Made by a program: the position numbers and the translations under genes. The notes below the pieces were generated by a model. The model was not told the DNA's origin, did no database searches, and saw only the letters and a program-made list of their open reading frames with translations. Below, in pieces: positions 23,042 through 34,685 of a DNA stretch of 64,000 bases (positions are counted from its first letter, which is position 1; each line of letters opens with the position of its first letter). Location: the NCBI GenBank assembly GCA_021234155.1, contig JAJEKV010000034.1, forward strand, positions 3,901,491 to 3,965,490, read 5' to 3'. This stretch comes from Isoetes taiwanensis (taxonomy: Eukaryota > Streptophyta > Lycopodiopsida > Isoetales > Isoetaceae).

Positions 23042-25594
23042 CTATTCTATTCTATTCTATTATATTGAAAACTAAAATACTGAGAATATTCAATTGAATC
23101 GTAATTTGAAGTGGCAGAACTAACAACCTTATTCATATATGTAATATGAAGCGGCAAAATAACATCAAGTGCTAGATCTTCTGCTGGACCTCTCATGACA
23201 TTTTCAAGAGAAAATAGGTTGAGATAAACAATCAAGGCTTTAAAAGAAAAGAGTGAGGCAATTGGAGATGAGCAAAGAGGCACTTGGAAGATCTGCATAT
23301 CCCATCTTTGTGAGAACATATTAGCTATTATTTTAGGAATTATGTCAGGTAGTCTAAAACGCACCCACCATTTTTGAATTGTAAATTTTTGAATTGCTTT
23401 ATTCAATCCTTAAGATTTGGACCTTCTGCTTCTAAAGTAGCCTTACCAACACCTAATATTCGCATGATCCTTTACCGAGGAGTTCTAATCTTTCTACACC
23501 ATTATTGTCCCAAAATGCTAATAGTAAAGTCTCTGTCTTTGATTGTTTGATTGCAAAGTCCCTTTAGTCACTAACTCACTATTGAGTCTATGTCTGCTTG
23601 TAAAAATCACAAGATATGTGCTTTGCCAATTTGCCATCATTGAATTTCAATACCCAAGTTTTGTAGATGTTTGGTGAATTGAGACATCTTACCATCTTAT
23701 GCAACAGACTAAATTTGTGACCTATCATAAGGTTAAAAAGCTAGCTCTGGACTCTTTATTTATACAATACAGAATTAAGCCAGGTTCCACTCTAATGATT
23801 AAAATATACTACATTGGGCTTAGGGTTACTTGGTAGGTTCTATATATCTAGTGTGGATTAAGGCTTATGATATTTTTTCCTTCATTTGCCAAAAATTGAC
23901 ATAAGAAAAAGCTAGAAATGTGTTGAACACATCTCATTTATCTAAAATCTCACCCATGGAGTTGGACTTGGGTTGTTGGTTTTTTTTAAATAAAGGTTGA
24001 GTTTGGAAATGTATTCTCGTATCTCTTTGAGATTTAACACATGTTCCCATATATAATAGGCATACTTAAAGCACACATGTGCAATTATAGCTCACAAATG
24101 CTAGTGGTTGCCTCGTCTCAGATATAGGGCACATTCTAACCACAATCATCACATAAATTGAGCCTGTGTGCTAATTTGTACTCAAAGGTTTTCTGGCAAA
24201 TACTTGGTTTTTTTATGATATGCATGTTATTGCCTTCTACAAATGAGCATGCTAATTATATAGACGTGGATATATGGAAAAAAGGTTTCTAATTTTTCAA
24301 GGCGCATGCAATTATCAAAAGAAAAAAAATGTTAGCATTTGTTTTTATGATGTCAACATATATATAGACACGGTTTTGCCCTAAAGAAATCCTAGATTTA
24401 AAGCATTCTGTCTTGGTGTTGATTGATCCAGCTTATTGAAGCAGCTGATGGAGATTTATGATGGCGTTTCTTGCTATTATGGTCTACCCTTCCAGTTCCA
24501 GCTTGCAGAAATCCAGGTTACTTTCTATCTCTTTCTACTGCAAGGTATTATTCACAGGCTATGCTAAGCATGAATGGCTCTTATAAAGTAGATTAATGCA
24601 TTCGTGGATCTACACGAAGCCATTCCTGTATGGTTCGATCCATATTTGCTCTGTTTCATTTGCTTCTTTTTTCTGGCAGCATTCTGTTTTGTGCAGTGAC
24701 TTTCTATGAAGTGATTTTCTTAAGATTAAGTTGCTCAAGCATGGCTTCAAGTTCTGGAGTTTTGGAAGATCTGAAATCTCCAAATCAGGTCTGATGCACT
24801 AGCCCTTTGCTCCACCATATCAGACTCAATCCATTAGGTTTTTTTTTTTGCATTTAACGTTTAAGTGTATAAGAAAGCCTACTGAGACCGTTACAAATGA
24901 GAGCATGGCTTAATCTTGAAAATTCCTTTTTGCCTATTCATGAAATACAATTTTTGCAGATCAGATTTATAATAGATGCTTTATGTTTGCTTATGAAGTA
25001 ACAAACAATCATGTTCGTCTTGTTGTTGCATGCATGATGTCCTTGTAATTAATAAAAGATATGATGTTTTTGTTCGTAGTACTAAGAAGCCTTTGTGTTT
25101 TCTAATATCTTCTGGAATAGTTCAGTAATACTCTAGTTTCTAGGGAAACTACATTAATAATTTCTAGAAAGGCATGTGTCAATAATTGGCCATAATAGTA
25201 CAATTAATTTGCTGCTCTGTGGATATATCATTGTTCTTTTTGAAATCATGGCTTAATAAAAGGTCTATTTACCGACCGTATATTTACATTCATAAATACT
25301 AAAAAGGTTGGACATGGATAACAACTGGTTCTTTGCTACGACACCTGTAATACGGATTGCAACTAACTTCATTTGTTTGCTTTCTATGGATGCAGTTAAC
25401 AGCAAAGGCCTTGACCTTTGATGTATTTGGACAACCGAAGTTGCCTTCATAGAAGAGAGCAAATTGTTCTGTTTGTCTGAATGTCTATCGTTAATTTACT
25501 CTGAAGGGATATTTTACGGTCACATTTAACACTATCTTACATTTATTTAGTTAAGGTTTGGTTTTGTTGGGTTTAGCTTTTGCTAAGGTGTTCT

Positions 25595-25597
<3 letters not shown>
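21809..25597. other. Intergenic sequence
   Basis: Includes a poly(A) run of about 25 at 23,016-23,040 followed by (CTATT)n to about 23,064, which looks like a retroposon tail without an identifiable body. Exon-like open stretches near 24,420-24,780 (for example VSCYYGLPFQFQLAEIQ followed by GT) could not be assigned to a family. Minus-strand open frames at 22,048-22,442 have no recognised domain. Confidence 0.35.

Positions 25598-25676
<79 letters not shown>
25598..25676. repeat. (CT)n microsatellite at the 5' junction of LINE A
   Basis: About 38 CT units. LINE homology begins within one or two bases of its end, so this is the target-side CT tract of copy A. Confidence 0.95.
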
Positions 25677-25678
<2 letters not shown>

Positions 25679-27632
25679 TAGCAGAGATGTTCAAGTGGGC
25701 GGGTGAATCAGTACATCATGCTCTATTGCAGCTATTTAATATGGCAGTACATGAAGGATTCCCTCGAACATGGCAAATGAACAGGGTTATTCCCCTCTAT
25801 AAAGCAGGAGATGCTAATGATCCAGGTAATTATAGGATGATTTTGGTTAGTAGCCTCTTTGCTAAATTGTTTGCCACCATGTTAAACAATAAGCTTAGTA
25901 TGTGGGCGTAGGACATAATGTTAGAGCCATAGGGCAAGTTGGATTTAGACCCAAAAGATCTACAATAGATCATTTGGTTACTTTGCGTGCCATGGTAGAT
26001 TCAGTCACAGGTAAAAGAAAACCATTATATGCGCTTTTTGTGGATTTTGCTAAAGCCTTTGATACAGTCAATAGAAATAATCTGTGGTGTAGAATGGATA
26101 TGATTGGAGTGCCAGAAGAAATCAGACATACTGTTAAGATACTATATGAGAAGGTTCTGATACAATTGTCTTTCCCATACTTGGAGAATTGTAAAGAAGT
26201 AGTGGAAAGCAACTTGGGAGTCAAGCGGGATGTCCATTGTAAGCCTACATTATTCGATTGTTTATTGACCGGTTAGAGGACCGGATAGAAAATCATGGTG
26301 GGGATGGAACTTCCTTGTATGGGCATGTGATAATGTTACTATTATATGCATGATGTGGTTATCTTATCGCGTTCAATTATAGGAATGCAGCGTCATTTGA
26401 ACGCTTTATCACAATTCTGTGCTAAGAAGGGGATGCAGGTGAATTTAAATAAGACTAAGATGATTGTTTTTGGTGCTAATAAAGTGGATCATCTCAATTT
26501 TTATTATGAAGAGAAACAAATAGAAATTGTGAATACATATAAGTATCTGGGAGTGGAGGTTGATAAGAGCCCCAGTTGGAATGATCTGTGAGCATAGGGT
26601 GAATCGGCATTGAAAGCCTTGTATAGTATGCAACGCTAAGTAATAAAGCGGAGATATGGAAATTTGACATAAAGAGAATGCTCTATAAAGTGCTTGTTCA
26701 AACGGTACTATTGTATGGATGTGAAGTATGGGGCCCAGGGCTAGCAGCTGACACATGGAAGAAAATAGAAAAAGTTCAAAAAAAGTTTCTAAGATTTGAA
26801 TTAGGGGTTAAAGCACAAACGCCGTATGATATGATGCTTGTGGAATGTGGATTGATGCCTTTAGAGGCGGAAGCTTTATGCAGAGTGCTTACGTATCTTC
26901 ATAAGGTGCGGTTTGAAATGGCTAATGATAGCTTTCCACGGTTAGCCCTAGAAGAAACAAAAGATAAAGGCTGGTATGCTGATATTGAAGCATGGATGGG
27001 AAAGTGGGGGTTAAACATACAAGATCTGAGTGAGAATCATTCTGACATTAGAACATGGGTATATGAGCATGTTATTAGTAAGCAGTGGAGGGTACCGGAA
27101 GTAAAAAAGGCATTTTATATGCAATATATTAACCCTAACATGCAAGAGGGTAAGTACTGTCCCGGAAGGGGTATCGCTCAAGCTTAGACATGGAATTAGC
27201 AGAATGCGGCTTAGCTCCCATCGGCTTGGGGTGGAGATTGGTCGATGGAATGATATCCCTCATGAAGTTAGATGCTGTAAAATGTGTGATTTGCAGGTGG
27301 TTGAAGATGAACATCATCTTATAGGTTGTCCATCTTACAGACATATACGAGGTAAGTATGGCATTAATGTATCCACTTTAGTAGATTTTTTTGATCTACC
27401 CAGGCGATGATCTGAGCAAATTTATAAGGGAGATTCTGGATAGAAGAGAACGTGTTTAAATATTTTAAATAAAACTAATACTACTATGAGGGAAGAAGAG
27501 GATGGAGAGTCCACTGCATTCATGTCTGAGGATGCATTGGATGAATTTTTTTATAATTTTGAATGTAGCCATTGAACGTCTCATAGACCTGGTGGTCTGC
27601 AGACGTGACTAATAAACATTTCATTTCATTTC

Positions 27633-27636
<4 letters not shown>
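25675..27636 (+). pseudogene. CT-LINE copy A: 5'-truncated reverse transcriptase
   Basis: Starts inside the RT (EMFKWAG, GFPRTWQMNRVIPLYKAGD, NYRMILVSSLFAKLF) directly after the CT tract, continues through GFRPKRSTIDHLV, FVDFAKAFDTV and the thumb region, and ends with the C-terminal knuckle (CKMCDLQVVEDEHHLIGC). At least four frameshifts separate the pieces (about 25,905, 26,240, 26,345, 26,590). The catalytic YADD is lost to a one-base deletion at about 26,350. The 3' end carries the family hairpin at 27,585-27,598, GACG, AATAAA-like sequence, (TTTCA)n and (CT)n. Belongs to subfamily 1 (NLNKTKMIVFG). Confidence 0.9.
27585..27598 (+). promoter_or_regulatory. LINE 3'-UTR hairpin (copy A)
   Basis: AGACC-TGGT-GGTCT. 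Equivalent hairpins occur in other copies at 36,567-36,581, 38,432-38,445, 44,455-44,468 (minus), 48,251-48,264, 50,577-50,590, 52,326-52,339, 53,579-53,593 and 58,117-58,131, always 10-50 bp before the simple-repeat tail. By analogy with stem-loops in L2-type LINE 3' ends it may be what the reverse transcriptase recognises; that role is inferred. Confidence 0.75.
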
Positions 27637-27671
<35 letters not shown>

Positions 27672-27699
27672 AGGTTTCCCACATGATCGCGAATTTTTT

Positions 27700-27766
27700 A
27701 TCTCTCGCCATATACGGCGAGAGATAAAATTTGTACGTATAGCTCCTCTCGAGCTCGAGAGGAGCT
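27700..27766. promoter_or_regulatory. Subterminal palindromes of Harbinger-1
   Basis: 27,700-27,725 is a hairpin with a 10-bp stem (ATCTCTCGCC / GGCGAGAGAT) and a 6-bp loop. 27,741-27,766 is a perfect 26-bp palindrome (AGCTCCTCTCGAG and its mirror). Subterminal sites in PIF/Harbinger elements can be bound by the Myb-like protein; that role here is inference. Confidence 0.5.
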
Positions 27767-29356
27767 CTTCTCTCGGGCTTTAACAGCGGCCGTTTTGCTG
27801 AGTTACCGGAAATCGAAGATGCCAAAATCCATCGGCCTGCCGGAATTCAATTTGTTGGCGCGAACCAATCTTGGAATCATGAAATGGCTTTCTTTCTTTC
27901 ATTTTCTCCAAAGCTCTGCTACAGTCCGACCTCAGTGGGTTTTATTTTCCTCCATTTCTTCCCAAATCGCTGCTATAGTCCGGCATTAAGAAGATTTTGA
28001 TATGGATCCTGTGATTTTGGGGACGATTGCAATGGTTTTGCGCGCAATTATGCTCGGCATTGCATTGCAGCAGTTCTGCCTAAACCTCATGGATTCATAT
28101 CACGATTCCGAGCTCTTAGACTTAGCTATGGAGACCGAATCCATAGAATGCAGCCGACCCATAACCAACACATAACTACCATTAACATTAATTAACACAA
28201 CCATTGGGTCCAACACATTTAAATTAAAATCCCCCTTAAACCCCCTTCGGTTTGGGTGCATATTCACACGGGGGGTGACTCCGGGCAACGAGAGCTGTTG
28301 GATAGGCATATTCACCCCTTATTCCTTAATCTACACCGTACGTAAAGTTCCTCGTTTGTGGGGTATGCAAGTATAAAATTTGCTATCTTGTATAACAAGA
28401 TTCATGAGAATACTATAAGATTTCAAGCGGAATACTATATGGTGTTGATTTAAATGCGTGCAAAATACAATTATGAGGGCTCTCGGCCCCCTCGTCACCC
28501 CCCCTGTGAATATGCACCCAAACCAAAGGGGGTTTAAGGGGGATTTTAATTTAAATGTGTTGGACCCAATGGTTGCGTTAAGTAATGTCAATGGTAGTTA
28601 TGTGTTGGTTGTTCAATGATTGTTATGTGTTGGGGGATTTAATTTTTATATGTTGGATGTTAATGGTTTGTGTTGCAAAAATTTTTTGGCCCCCTTCTGG
28701 CCTTAGGGACGCCACCCCCGGTGTGACAAAAATTTTAGAATTCAAACCAGAAAAAAACTAGAATTCATTTGAGGCTTTCATCACCTGTAGCTTTTGAATT
28801 TCATCACAATAAAACAAATAGAACATAAGTAAAACTTACCATAAAGATAGAGCAGATTGATCCCATTATTCTGAAAGTCATAAAGTTTGCAACACCCATA
28901 CACAAAACATTTTTCAACTGGAATTTAACAGCAGCCTTTGGCCTCCATGGATTCTTGTGGTGAGAAACCAAAGTGGGAAACTTTTCTGCTTGTTAGCACA
29001 AGGATCTAGAAGCCTTAGAATTTGCTTAATAACTGCCTCAAAATCTAAAAGTGCATGGTAATTTTTTGCAAGCTTCATTCGGAATGAGCCATAAAACAAT
29101 ATCCAATAGGGCAATCCTGTGTTAATCAGCTGGTAGGATGTGAAAGCCTACCAAACCCGGCCGAAAAATTGCTGTTTTAGCATTGATAGCTTAACCAAAC
29201 ATATTCATATCATACACTATCAAAAATCTCTCGGAGAGAGCTTTCCAACGCAATAAAAATCATCTGAAACAGAGCTCTGGATCAAAAGTTATGATAAGAA
29301 ATGTGTTGCCGGCGGGGAAACTACACTACATGCGCCCTTCAAGCCCTTCATGTGCC

Positions 29357-29472
29357 CATTATGCACCACACACACAAAAAGAGGGCTTTTGTTGTGAGCC
29401 ATTGGTTGTTGACCATTATGCACCACACGCACAAAAAAAGGGCTTTTGTTGTGAGCCATTGGTTGTTGACCA
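29357..29472. repeat. Tandem duplication, 56-bp unit
   Basis: CATTATGCACCACAC occurs at 29,357 and 29,413, each followed by GGGCTTTTGTTGTGAGCCAT and TGGTTGTTGAC. It is non-coding and lies inside the 1.47-kb insertion. Confidence 0.85.
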
Positions 29473-29487
29473 TTGAAAAAAAAAGGG

Positions 29488-29630
29488 CTAAAATCAATGG
29501 CTCAGAAATGGTGCACTCTAGATGTACGCATTAGTACATCCATTTGAATACATCACGAAATCATAGGAAAACCTTAGTGAAAAGCGTACAAAAACACAAA
29601 GAAAACCCCCTGTTATTATGCTACATATTT
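29488..29630 (+). repeat. Dispersed repeat family R2, copy 3
   Basis: Same blocks as copies at 4381 and 11,606: AATGGCT, GCACTCTAGATGTACGCATT, AAATCATAGGAAAACC, AAAAGCGTA, CCCCCTGTTATTATGCTACA. Its right edge coincides with the point where the transposase frame resumes, marking it as an element terminus. Confidence 0.75.
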
Positions 29631-30164
29631 TACCTTGATTCTGTTGGGGACAGCCAGATTAAAGAGGCCTTCAAGAAGATTTTGGGTTGCACCGAGACAA
29701 ACCACACAGTGGGATAGCATTGACAACCATGCCTGGAATTGCTTGCCCTCTTATGAGGATGATATGTGGAGACAATGTTACAGGATGTCAAGATCATCAT
29801 TCGAAAAGTTGGTAGGTCTTCTGGCCCCATATTTTGTAAAACCTGGCAGGAAAGTAAGGCCTCCCATAGAGCCAAAAAGGGTTGTAGCTATGGTAGTTTA
29901 CTTCCTTGCTCATGGAGAATCTCCTCTGCATGTTGGAAGGAGATTTTATGCTGGTCAGTCAACAGTACAGAAATATGTGAGGAAGATCACACTAGCTTTG
30001 GCTTCCAAGAACATGCTGTACAAGAGATTTGTAGCTATTCCATCAGGGCAGAGATTACTCGACATTATAGTAGAATTTAAGAAGGCAACTGGTCTGCCAA
30101 ACGTGTTTGCTATAGTTGATGGCAGCCACATATATTTGTACAGAAAACCCATGAAAAAAGATCA

Positions 30165-31255
30165 GCTGGAGAGGATGACATGGTGATCCGTATAGGTCAG
30201 ATTGGTAAAGCAAGATATACAGGACGGGAGACCTGCATCTCTTGTAGCTGCAACACATATACTGTTTAAATGTTAATGCCTTCAAATCTTTCGGGGGTGT
30301 GCTTCAGGAGGCGGATACTATTGAAACAGATATTTTGTTCACTGCAACTCCTATTTGTCATGACCGGGCTGCCATGAGTCTGCGGGGCTGCAGCATCTTA
30401 CTGGAGGCTTCTCTGGAAAATTTCCATTAGAATTGCGATTGGCTTTCTCCTGTAGTATTCAAAACTGTTGAATGTATGTTACTTTGCCTTGAAGCTCTAC
30501 ATGGAAAGAGTAGCCTAGTCTATAGTACCTTTATTAGAGAGAAGAGGTTGAGGCGGTTACACAAGTGGAGTAGCGGGTTGCTCTTAGTGGAGGGAGCTCT
30601 TGTTGAAATGTCTATAGTACCTTGCTAGTGGGAAGACAGTTGGCAATCTTGCCTAGTACAGTTCTACTTCTGCTTAAAATCTTGCGGGTTGGGCTTCTTG
30701 GTAGTGGAGCGTATTTCTGCAAGAAGGAAGCCTCGATAGTACTGCTAGTAGGAGAAGAAGGCAGGTCTTCAGGCGTTCTCATACAATCAAGAGCGACTCG
30801 CCTATCTTATTCTTTTAGGTATTCCTTCGGCTACGTTCTTCAAGATCTTGAGGAATAATTTTGATTGCACTCTACAAGTGCTACTACCTTCCCATAGTAC
30901 CTACAATAGTTGGGAAGAAGGCCACGCCCTCTAGTACTGGAAGAACTAAAAGGCTGAGGAGCATCTCATTTTGCAGGGATGAAGAAGAGGTTGAGAACCT
31001 TGACCATAGTACATGGACGTGATCCTAGGGTAGTTTTAGTTTGATGGCTGCGTGTGCGTGTACTTTTTTGTTACAATTCTTTCTATCTGGCGACCAAGAG
31101 CATTATATACTTCCTATCTGACCTATTGTGGAGCCCACAAGAAGGTTTTATAGATAGATAGATAGATAGATAGTATTTTAACGTCACGCCACTAGGCAGC
31201 ATCCAACTGGACATGTTAAAAAAATCTTACCCTCAAAAAAAAAAAAAAAAGATCA
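30165..31255 (+). mobile_element. Poly(A) retroposon with 11-bp target-site duplication inside the transposase
   Basis: AAAAAAGATCA lies at 30,154-30,164 and again at 31,245-31,255; removing the intervening copy restores the transposase frame exactly. The insert ends in a run of 16 A at 31,235-31,250, part of which overlaps the duplication. This is the pattern of target-primed retroposition by an L1-type endonuclease (target with a T/A-rich nick site). The body has no protein I recognise, carries a (GATA)n stretch at about 31,151-31,174 and a plus-strand open frame at 30,622-30,858 of unknown meaning. It may be a SINE, a processed non-coding RNA or a processed pseudogene. Confidence 0.8.
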
Positions 31256-31965
31256 TGCAAATGACTACTACAGCAAGAATAAAAGACATTCTATTTTGTT
31301 TCAAGGCTGTGTTACTCATAGTAAATTGTTTGTGAATGTCTGTTGTATTAGAGTAGGATCTGTACATGATTCTGGACATTTCAGGAAAAGCAACATTTAT
31401 AACAGGTTGGCCTCTAAATCCATATTGCAGGAACCTATTGTTAGATTACGAGGGAAGAAGATCAAGAAAGGAATGCCTACTGAGGAAGATGTAGTTGTAA
31501 ACATACCTCCTCAATTGCTTGGAGATTCTGCATATCCTAGCAGGCCATTTCTGTTAAAGGTTTTTCCAGACCCTGATAACAAAAAAAATCGATTCAACAA
31601 GAGAATCTGCAGAGGTAGAGTTGTAATTGAGAATGGATTTGGTATTGTGAAGGAGAAATGGAGAATTTTGAAGAGTCTTACTGTTCAAGCATCACAAGCT
31701 AGCAAAATCGTGCATGCTTGTGATGTACTATGGAACTTCTGTATTTTTGAGAGAAAGGGATTGGATTTGCTGCCACTAACTCCAGAATGCCCTCATGTCG
31801 AGTATTATGAGACTCAAGACATGAACATGAAGCTGAAAAAGGAGGGAGATCAGATCAGGCACATCCTACTCCAAAATCTGGAAAAATAAATGATTTGGCC
31901 TTCATTTCATTTGGCCATGGTATTGTGAGACCTTGATGTGTTTGGAATGATACAATGAATGAAAG

Positions 31966-32095
31966 TTCTTTGCATTTTTTGTATCAGCAACTTTATTTGC
32001 ATTGTTTGTATCAGAAACCTTCTTTGCATTGTTTGTATCAGAAACTTTCTTTGCATGACTTTCTTTGCTTATCAGAAACTTAACATATATAATGC
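31966..32095. repeat. Short tandem array downstream of the transposase
   Basis: Three to four copies of a ~31-bp unit built on TTCTTTGCATTGTTTGTATC followed by AGAAAC, slightly diverged. Lies in the 3' region of the transposase gene. Confidence 0.7.
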
Positions 32096-32589
32096 ATACA
32101 TGAATGTAGGGAAGTCAATACAACAGATATCACTGAAACGAAAAAACTCAATTGTATTCATTAGAATCAGGTTTACAAAGGTATGCATGCACTCAAATGT
32201 AGTGCTAATGAATGAAACAATCTTCAACAAAGAAAACTAAGTCTCGAGTACTAACTACAGTTCATGTACTTAAGAAAAAAAAAGGTATATCAGCGACCCC
32301 TCTTCAAAGCTTCAGATTCACTGTTACAGATCCAAGCTCATTTGTCCATGTCACAGAATCTGTTAGTGAAAAAAATAAATGAAGATACTACAAAACAATT
32401 TACAGGAAAATGTTTCTCCTTTCTATTACTCCAAAAACATGTACATCAGCAAGAAATGCTGTATCTTTACAAAAAAGGGGGGTTCCAGTTGATTCATCTT
32501 CCACAAACTCTAGAGACTGAGCAGATAGCCGAAGAACGAAACCTGTAAAGCTGAAGAAAAGGAAGAACAAAAAAAAAAGGAGGCCGGCT

Positions 32590-33000
32590 TCAACATGCAA
32601 CACAACTTGTTTCGGGGATTTTGATCTCCATCAAAACCCAAAGACCAGAAATCTTCACAAAGGTAAACTCAACATGGACCTTTTGCCGAACTGGTGCGTT
32701 CATAGCCCACTCGAAAAGCTCGGTTTCCACTCGAATGCCCATGTCCAAATACTGCACCAAAGCTTGTGCAGTTATAGAGTTATGAGTCTTTCTGTGATTT
32801 AGCACAGAAAGCTCATTCTCTTCGACAGTGCATGAAGAATTTACACTCCCTTGAGACATGTTTTCTGAGTCTGAGGAGGAGGAGGAGGATGGCGATGGAG
32901 AAGGATGGCGCCGGAATCTGAAGCGCTCACGAACTACAAACTTCGGTCTGGCCATCTCTTCAGGAAACGTAGAATAGGAAACGAATATGTTGGCACACAA
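32590..33000 (-). CDS. Unrecognised ORF inside Harbinger-1 (136 residues)
   Basis: A clean minus-strand open frame between the transposase and the Myb-like gene, the same strand as the latter. A more likely start is the internal MARPKF at about 32,955. It has a basic N-terminal stretch (RERFRFRRH), a serine/proline-rich segment with an acidic SSSSSDSE tract, and a C-terminal half with ITAQALVQYLDMG and RQKVHVEFTFVKISGLW that could fold as a small alpha/beta domain. I recognise no family. It could be a third element protein, a terminal exon of the Myb-like gene, or chance. Confidence 0.45.
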   Translation of the reverse strand: MCANIFVSYSTFPEEMARPKFVVRERFRFRRHPSPSPSSSSSSDSENMSQGSVNSSCTVEENELSVLNHRKTHNSITAQALVQYLDMGIRVETELFEWAMNAPVRQKVHVEFTFVKISGLWVLMEIKIPETSCVAC

Positions 33001-33225
33001 ATCGAGGTCATAATTTATGGGAGTCTGCTATCTAATGGTACAGGAAATAATGGCTTGAATGACATCCAAGGTGTAAGCCAACTGCCATGAAATCTAATGG
33101 TCGTGAAATCTAATTGGTTTCTATTTGCAATTCCAATGGGATTTGCAGGAAAAAGACAATACAATATCTAACAATAAAGAACAAAGATACAAAACCATAG
33201 CAAACTAAAAATTCTTAAAGTACCT

Positions 33226-34443
33226 TCAATTTCCCTGTTTTGTAGCTGGAAGTTTTGCAATTTCAAGCAAAGTCTCTTTGGTCATTTGGCAAATGCTTTG
33301 AGTCATGATAGCCATGGATTCTGCAATTTTCAGGCTATGAGAAGATCTCATTTCTTCTAGCTCTTTTACCAATTCAATTTTTCGCATGGAATCATCTTTC
33401 ATGAACTCCAATTTCTTGTCTTCTGCTGCCCCAAACCGAGATGCCATTTCACTGATTCCAGACGCTATGTCCTCATCAATAGCCAATCTGGATCTCTTCT
33501 TTGAGACTAGTTTACCTGCAACTCCAGGCTGCATACAAGCTGCTGATCTAGGACTTATCTCATGCACGCCCTCTTTATCAGCAGAATTGGGAGTACTGTT
33601 TGAATTTCCACCATTTGTGTTAGGGCTTGAAGGTGTCTCAAGGGGTTCTGTGTTATTACATAGAGGGTCCGTGTTTGGAATCTCAAATTGTTCTTCCTGG
33701 AATGCTGAATTGGTTCCAAAGGTTTCATAGAATGATTCTGGCATATAAGTTTCCTGGTATGATGAATGCATCTCTGCAGCATGGAATGCTTCTTCCCCAA
33801 ATGCACCATCATCTCCAGCACCAGAGAGATCTATGTGATTCGTGCAACCTGTTCTCAATTCTTCCATCTTCTCATACCACTGCCAAGAAGAAGGCTCAGC
33901 TCCTGTTCTGTCTTCGGCATATTTCTCGTCCTTGAATTTAGATTATAGCTTGTCCCATTTATTCTTCAGCTGCGTCAATTCAACTAAACCTGGCACTATG
34001 GGGGAGAGTCTTTCCAGAATTTCTTTCCATTGGGAATTGGAAAGATTGATGCTACCATTGTTATGTACCTTGAATTCCATTAGATGGTTCAATAATGCAG
34101 TGATGGCTTCATCAGACCAATCCAATGGTGATTTACGCTTTGCTTTCGGGACCATTGGATCGGAATTTGGATCTACAACTACTAATGCTTGGGACTTTCC
34201 AGAAGAAACAGAGTCTTGACTTACTTGCCCTGCCTCAAAGTTTGTCCTTCTAGCACAAACTACCGGGGAATCCGACCTGTTTCTTGTCCTCTTTGATTCT
34301 TTTGGAGCAGGAAGTGCATGAATTACAGGGGCAGACACTGATCCGGTCATTTTCTTTGCCTTTCTTGGCTGAAATTCCTTTTCACGCCTATCTGAAGCCC
34401 TTGTCATGCTTACAAGTATAGGATCTAAGAAAACTGCAAGCAA
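33226..34443 (-). pseudogene. Harbinger-1 Myb/SANT-like DNA-binding protein, one in-frame stop
   Basis: The N-terminal part (34,443-33,946) is basic and contains a Myb/SANT-like domain typical of PIF/Harbinger partners and plant L10-interacting-type proteins: WSDEAITALLNHLMEF, NSQWKEILERL and QLKNKWDKL. The frame then has a TAA at 33,943-33,945 and continues in the same frame as KFKDEKYAEDRTGAEPSSW to 33,226, giving an acidic middle and a helical C terminus (KKLEFMKDDSMRKIELVKEL). In PIF/Harbinger systems this protein binds the element ends and helps import the transposase. The single stop could be an inactivating mutation or hide a short intron; no convincing splice pair spans it. Confidence 0.8.
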
Positions 34444-34685
34444 TGAAGATAATCAGTTTCTAGTTTCTGGCATCCAATCTTCATTACAAAAGGGAAATCG
34501 AATTATGCTAAAATGGAATGCGAGAATCCAAAATTCTTAGGTAGTAATGCCTACCTCGTCCTCAATCGACCTTGCTCCGGTCGGATCTGCGCCAAGAAGC
34601 TCTGTAACACCACTGGAACAGGGGAGATTCGCGGGAACAGGGGAATGCCAATTAAGTAAGCGAAAAACATTCCGGCAGGGGTTAA

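Larger units (their letters stand above)
28161..29631. mobile_element. Insertion in the transposase containing MITE family 1 copy 3 and an R2 end
   Basis: The host reading frame stops matching at about 28,160 and resumes at 29,632, so about 1.47 kb is inserted. It begins with MITE family 1 copy 3 (28,163-28,610), whose TIRs start AACCAACACATAACTACCAT and include GGGTCCAACACATTTAAATT; a GC hairpin (GGCCCCCTTCTGGCC) follows near 28,689. It ends with R2 repeat copy 3 (29,488-29,630). Whether this is one larger element or nested insertions cannot be settled from one site. Confidence 0.7.
28002..31889 (+). pseudogene. Harbinger-1 DDE transposase, split by two insertions
   Basis: DDE_Tnp_4-type transposase. 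The N terminus (MDPVILGTIAMVLRA, ATG at 28,002) matches the start of the Harbinger-2 transposase at 48,829. Coding homology is broken at about 28,160, resumes at 29,632 (RRFWVAPRQTTQWDSIDNHAW), is broken again at 30,164 and resumes at 31,256 (DYYSKNKRHS onward) to the TAA at 31,889. Catalytic residues are still present: D in VDGSHI (30,118), D in GDSAYP (31,524) and E in VIENGFG (31,629). The last coding piece has no stop, so the gene was probably intact before the insertions. It would catalyse cut-and-paste transposition together with the Myb-like protein. Confidence 0.9.
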
